Source of the DNA: Verrucomicrobiota bacterium
GTDB taxonomy: Bacteria; Verrucomicrobiota; Verrucomicrobiia; Chthoniobacterales; UBA10450
Direction of reading: 5' to 3'
Assembly: GCA_003219225.1 (NCBI GenBank)
Contig: QHPZ01000149.1
Span: forward strand, 1 to 7,082
DNA length: 7,082 nucleotides
Within the stretch, counting starts at the first letter, position 1; each line of letters begins with the position of its first letter. Shown piece by piece: positions 4,975 through 7,082 of this stretch. The notes beneath the pieces are model-generated. The model was not told the DNA's origin. It saw nothing but the letters and a program-made list of their open reading frames with translations, and searched no databases. The position numbers and the translations under genes are program-made.

Positions 4975-5634
4975 GTGGCAAGCGGCGCGATTGTCGATCT
5001 TCGAAAATTGCTGGCTGAGCGCTTTCCGCAGCGCCCCGTCCCGGCGACGACACTTTTCCGCAGCGGTCTGGCAGCGCTCGATCAAATCGGCGGCGGCGGT
5101 CTGCCGAAAAGCGCGATTACCGAAGCTATCAGCCCGCACGTGAGCGCGGGGAGCGCTTTACTGGTTCATGCGCTGCTGGCAACGGCGCGGGAGAGCGATC
5201 AGTTCATCGCGCTGATCGACGGGTGCGATTCATTTGATCCGCAATCGGCGGCGACTGGCTGTTTGCCGCATTTGCTTTGGGTGCGTTGCCGGAAAGCGTT
5301 CGAGGCAATCAAAGCGGCCGATCTGCTTTTGCGCGACGGCAATTTCCCGCTCGTGATTGTCGATCTTGTCCTGAATGCGCCGGAAGAGCTGCGCAAAATT
5401 CCGCAGACCAGCTGGTATCGTTTGCAACGGCTGGTCGAAGCGGCGCCGACAGCTTGCCTGGTAATGAGCCGCCACAGCATGGTGAGCAGCGCACAACTGA
5501 AAATCGTGCTCGAAAACAGGTGGAACTTGGGAACCCTGGAAGATGAAAGCGCGATCGCGCAACTGCGCTTTCACGTCCAGCGGTCGCACCTCAAATCAGA
5601 GGTCACAAGTCAGAGGTCAGAGGTCAGAAGCTGA
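4975..5634 (+). CDS. imuA: ImuA-like RecA-related protein of the SOS mutasome
   Basis: A 219-residue RecA-fold protein that lacks an ATPase P-loop. Where RecA has its Walker A, residues 49-64 (TEAISPHVSAGSALLV) contain no GK(T/S). Family-typical blocks are FRSGLAALDQIGGGGLPKSA (28-47), LIDGCDSFDP (80-89), LLWVRC (100-105), AADLLLRDGNFPLVIVDL (114-131) and IPQTSWYRLQRLVE (142-155). ImuA bridges RecA and ImuB in the mutasome that, with DnaE2, performs error-prone lesion bypass. GTG 4975 is the first start after an in-frame TGA at 4954-4956. The last codons (SEVTSQRSEVRS) are encoded by a heptamer tandem repeat, so the tail is probably not part of the fold. The stop TGA abuts the imuB ATG (TGAATG), so the two are surely co-transcribed. 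Confidence 0.85.
   Translation: MASGAIVDLRKLLAERFPQRPVPATTLFRSGLAALDQIGGGGLPKSAITEAISPHVSAGSALLVHALLATARESDQFIALIDGCDSFDPQSAATGCLPHLLWVRCRKAFEAIKAADLLLRDGNFPLVIVDLVLNAPEELRKIPQTSWYRLQRLVEAAPTACLVMSRHSMVSSAQLKIVLENRWNLGTLEDESAIAQLRFHVQRSHLKSEVTSQRSEVRS
5596..5630. repeat. Five-unit heptamer repeat forming the 3' end of imuA
   Basis: Five consecutive 7-nt units run TCAGAGG, TCACAAG, TCAGAGG, TCAGAGG and TCAGAAG. The array lies inside the imuA reading frame and supplies its last residues, ending 1 nt before the TGA. Because 7 is not a multiple of 3, gain or loss of a unit would shift the frame and move the imuA stop relative to the imuB start. Confidence 0.8.
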
Positions 5635-6156
5635 ATGTTCGCGACGATTTACTTGCCAAATTTTTATTTGCAGGCGGCGATGCGGCATCAACCGCAGCTC
5701 CGCGCTAAAGCAGTCGCGTTGATCGAGGAACAGGAAAAGAAACCGCTTATTATTCAGCTTAATCACGCGGCCGAATCAGCCGGCGTTCGCAAAAGCATGA
5801 CGCCGAGCCAGGCGCTGGCGCGCTGTTTGCAGGTCGTGATCCGCGTGCGCGCGCGCGCGCAGGAAAAATTGATTGACGAAATTCTGCTGCAGCACGCGTT
5901 CACGCTCACTCCGTTTGTGGAAGCGACCGCACCCGGCGTTTGCACCATCCAGTTTACTGATAATCGCAACCTGACGGCGAAGCTCGCGCGCGTGATCGAA
6001 AAATTAGCCAAATGCGAGATCGATGCACAGGCCGGGATCGCGCCGTTACCGGACACAAGTTTGCTGGCGGCGCATTTGGCGCGACCAGTGTGTGAAGTAA
6101 GCGACGCAAAAGAATTTCTCGCGCCCTTGTCGATTGAGACGCTGGCGCTGGCGTAA
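5635..6156 (+). CDS. imuB: ImuB-like Y-family polymerase homolog, C-terminally truncated
   Basis: The 173 residues match the start of ImuB/DNA polymerase Y-family proteins. MFATIYLPNFYLQAAMR replaces the metal-binding D-x-D region of active polymerases such as DinB with residues lacking Asp, as in catalytically dead ImuB. HAAESAGVRKSMTPSQALARC (44-64) corresponds to the fingers signature A-x-x-x-G-V-x-x-G/S-M. FTLTPFVEATAPGVCTIQF (89-107) stands where DinB has its second acidic pair (S-L-D-E-A). AGIAPLPDTSLLAAHLA (133-149) is the G-I-A-x-x-K-x-x-A-x-x-A block. The protein ends at FLAPLSIETLALA, so thumb/helix-hairpin-helix, little finger and the C-terminal clamp- and partner-binding region are absent; complete ImuB is usually well over 400 residues. 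The next gene starts 9 bp away on the other strand, so a frameshift cannot restore the rest. Confidence 0.85.
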   Translation: MFATIYLPNFYLQAAMRHQPQLRAKAVALIEEQEKKPLIIQLNHAAESAGVRKSMTPSQALARCLQVVIRVRARAQEKLIDEILLQHAFTLTPFVEATAPGVCTIQFTDNRNLTAKLARVIEKLAKCEIDAQAGIAPLPDTSLLAAHLARPVCEVSDAKEFLAPLSIETLALA

Positions 6157-6165
6157 GATCGACAA

Positions 6166-6858
6166 TTAGCTTCGAGGCGGGCCCCCGGTACTTTCCATTC
6201 GCCCAGACTCCGCGCGCCTGCGCTCCATCAAGAGGCTGTAAACGAAACCGCCGGCTGCGCCGCCGATGAGCGGACCGAGCCAATAGACGTAGTGATTGAG
6301 CCAGAAATTTGCGGCGAGCGCGGGACCGAAAACGCGCGCCGGATTCATGGCCGCTCCGGTGAGCGACCCGCCAAACAAAATGTCGAGCGTGATAGTCGAT
6401 CCAATCGCCAGACCCGCGACGCGCTGGCCGCGTTGATCGATCGCAGTGCCATAGACGACAAAGACCAGAAAAAACGTGAGGATCGCTTCGACCAAAATCC
6501 CGCCGGCCGGAGTCAGGTTGGTGGCAAGCTGCGGCGTGCCGGTTACGACAACGTCGCGTCCGAAGAGACCGAGACAGATCAAGGCCGCGCAAAATCCGCC
6601 GAGCAATTGCGCACTCCAGTAACGCAACGCCGTTCCGACCGTCACGTGACCGCCGCAAAGCAAACCGAACGTGACCGCCGGATTGAGCTGGCCGCCCGAA
6701 ATATGCAGCGTCGCCGAAACAAATGCCGCAATCGTCAGCCCATGCGCCAGCGCGACGGCGAGGACGTCGTGTCCCGCGGTTTTGATTGCACCGATGCCGA
6801 CAAAAATCAGAGCAAACGTGCCAACGAATTCCGCAATCCAGGGACGAAGCTTTTCCAT
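6166..6858 (-). CDS. Aquaporin / MIP family channel
   Basis: A 230-residue, six-helix channel with both NPA half-helices: ISGGQLNPAVTFGL (first NPA at 59-61) and TGAAMNPARVFGPAL (second NPA at 172-174). By manual alignment the aromatic/arginine selectivity filter is H39, I160, A169 and R175, which resembles plant tonoplast (TIP) channels rather than AqpZ (F/H/T/R) or GlpF (W/G/F/R). The stretch GGQLNPAVTFGLLCGG followed by an aromatic-rich helix (YWSAQLLGG) is also TIP-like. It probably conducts water and perhaps small neutral solutes such as urea or ammonia, in the inner membrane. ATG 6858 is preferred to the TTG at 6870, because that codon lies in the left arm of a perfect inverted repeat. 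No Shine-Dalgarno. It converges on imuB with 9 bp between stops. Confidence 0.95.
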   Translation of the reverse strand: MEKLRPWIAEFVGTFALIFVGIGAIKTAGHDVLAVALAHGLTIAAFVSATLHISGGQLNPAVTFGLLCGGHVTVGTALRYWSAQLLGGFCAALICLGLFGRDVVVTGTPQLATNLTPAGGILVEAILTFFLVFVVYGTAIDQRGQRVAGLAIGSTITLDILFGGSLTGAAMNPARVFGPALAANFWLNHYVYWLGPLIGGAAGGFVYSLLMERRRAESGRMESTGGPPRS

Positions 6859-6860
6859 AC

Positions 6861-6885
6861 GTGAATGCAATCAAATTGCATTCAC
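6861..6885. promoter_or_regulatory. Perfect 10-bp inverted repeat directly before the aquaporin start
   Basis: GTGAATGCAA (6861-6870) and TTGCATTCAC (6876-6885) are perfect reverse complements around a 5-nt TCAAA. The element ends 2 nt before the aquaporin ATG. It could be an operator for a dimeric repressor (arm centres 15 bp apart), or a hairpin in the mRNA leader that occludes the start codon. I cannot name the regulator. Confidence 0.7.
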
Positions 6886-6908
6886 AGTGACAAGTGACGA
6901 GTGATGAG
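6886..6908. repeat. Heptamer tandem repeat (AGTGAYR)x3 plus AG
   Basis: Three heptamers, AGTGACA, AGTGACG and AGTGATG, are followed by AG. They belong to the same family as 153-168. The array starts one base after the inverted repeat in front of the aquaporin and ends next to the double-hairpin element at 6910. Confidence 0.6.
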
Positions 6909-6909
6909 A

Positions 6910-6963
6910 TGTAGCCGCGGCCCTGCGGGCCGCGTGCGCACGTCCCGCAGGGACGTGGCTACA
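6910..6963. repeat. BIME-like double-hairpin element (two inverted REP-type units)
   Basis: The outer arms TGTAGCC (6910-6916) and GGCTACA (6957-6963) pair perfectly. Inside are two perfect 7-bp hairpins with 3-nt loops: GCGGCCC-TGC-GGGCCGC (6917-6933) and ACGTCCC-GCA-GGGACGT (6940-6956), separated by GTGCGC. The right half, read on the other strand, matches the left half at 20 of 24 positions. The four differences form two compensated base pairs (G-C/A-T and G-C/T-A), so structure is conserved. This is the layout of a bacterial interspersed mosaic element, often spread by RAYT-type transposases. It lies between two minus-strand genes, 4 nt after the TPR-like gene's stop, and might also end transcription. 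Confidence 0.8.
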
Positions 6964-6966
6964 GTT

Positions 6967-7082
6967 TCAGCCGCCGGCGTAGTTTGGGTATTTCTCGCGC
7001 AACTGGCGGCCGACGCGATCGGCTTCATCCGCTTTGCCGGCGCGCTGATACGAGAGAGCGGCTTTCTGCAACGCCCGCGGGG
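6967..7082 (-). CDS. C-terminal end of a TPR-like protein (partial at the window edge)
   Basis: On the minus strand a frame enters from the right edge and ends at TGA 6969-6967, giving 37 residues: RALQKAALSYQRAGKADEAD, then RVGRQLREKYPNYAGG. The helix-turn-helix pattern with A-L-x-x-A, Y-x-x-x-G-x-x-x-E-A and the final K-Y-P-N-Y is what the last tetratricopeptide (TPR) or bacterial outer-membrane-lipoprotein-type repeat of a longer protein looks like. Function cannot be told from this tail. It lies upstream of the aquaporin on the same strand, with the double-hairpin and heptamer repeats between them. Confidence 0.7.
   Translation of the reverse strand, partial: PRALQKAALSYQRAGKADEADRVGRQLREKYPNYAGG

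Noticed and set aside
5954..6874. A 306-codon open frame on the minus strand overlapping the aquaporin and the end of imuB
   Set aside because: It is Arg/Cys/His-rich without domain sense and lies in a different frame of the aquaporin, whose NPA motifs and helices are unmistakable. It is a shadow typical of high GC.
1..7082. tRNA, rRNA, riboswitch, prophage or insertion-sequence transposase
   Set aside because: I saw no clover-leaf, rRNA-like segment, conserved riboswitch core, integrase or transposase motif on either strand.

Overview
The window looks like a chromosomal stretch from a high-GC soil-type Verrucomicrobium (Chthoniobacter/Udaeobacter-like), possibly a metagenome-assembled genome. 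The taxonomic call rests on three things. Two LexA boxes match TGTTC-N4-GAACA, the motif I recall as described for Verrucomicrobia. Gene borders carry many small hairpin and heptamer repeats. Most genes lack a Shine-Dalgarno sequence. The taxonomy is inference, not a database result.

Left part (1-3200): the window opens with the 3' end of an unidentified plus-strand gene. Two paralogous genes (MORN1, 360-1232; MORN2, 2260-3177) follow. They share an N-terminal MORN-like region, a long low-complexity Pro/Ala/Lys linker and a C-terminal domain of about 70 residues with an identical ELADAEARARGY block. They bracket a divergent pair, a stand-alone response-regulator receiver (minus) and a GNAT acetyltransferase (plus). 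The first paralog has lost its 5' end: sequence homologous to MORN2 continues upstream of its only usable ATG, behind an in-frame TGA.

Middle part (3201-4196): two minus-strand genes, a GYD-domain protein with the only textbook ribosome binding site in the window, and a KANL3/Tex30-type alpha/beta hydrolase with a complete Ser-Asp-His triad.

SOS cluster (4197-6156): a LexA-type repressor gene followed by imuA and imuB, with one SOS box before lexA and a perfect one before imuA. The expected circuit is LexA repressing itself and the imu operon, with RecA-stimulated LexA self-cleavage releasing the mutasome genes. The cluster shows two lesions: lexA is split by an in-frame TAG between DNA-binding and protease domains (total length otherwise normal), and ImuB stops after about 173 residues, with only the fingers/palm part left. 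No dnaE2 is in the window.

Right part (6157-7082): a convergent aquaporin (MIP family) with a TIP-like selectivity filter and a perfect 10-bp inverted repeat 2 nt before its start codon. Next comes a heptamer repeat, then a 54-bp BIME-like double-hairpin element whose two halves differ by compensated base pairs. The window ends inside the C-terminus of a minus-strand TPR-like protein.

The most notable points are the split lexA beneath an intact-looking SOS promoter, the truncated imuB, the undescribed MORN/linker/C-domain paralog pair, and the repeat families at gene borders.
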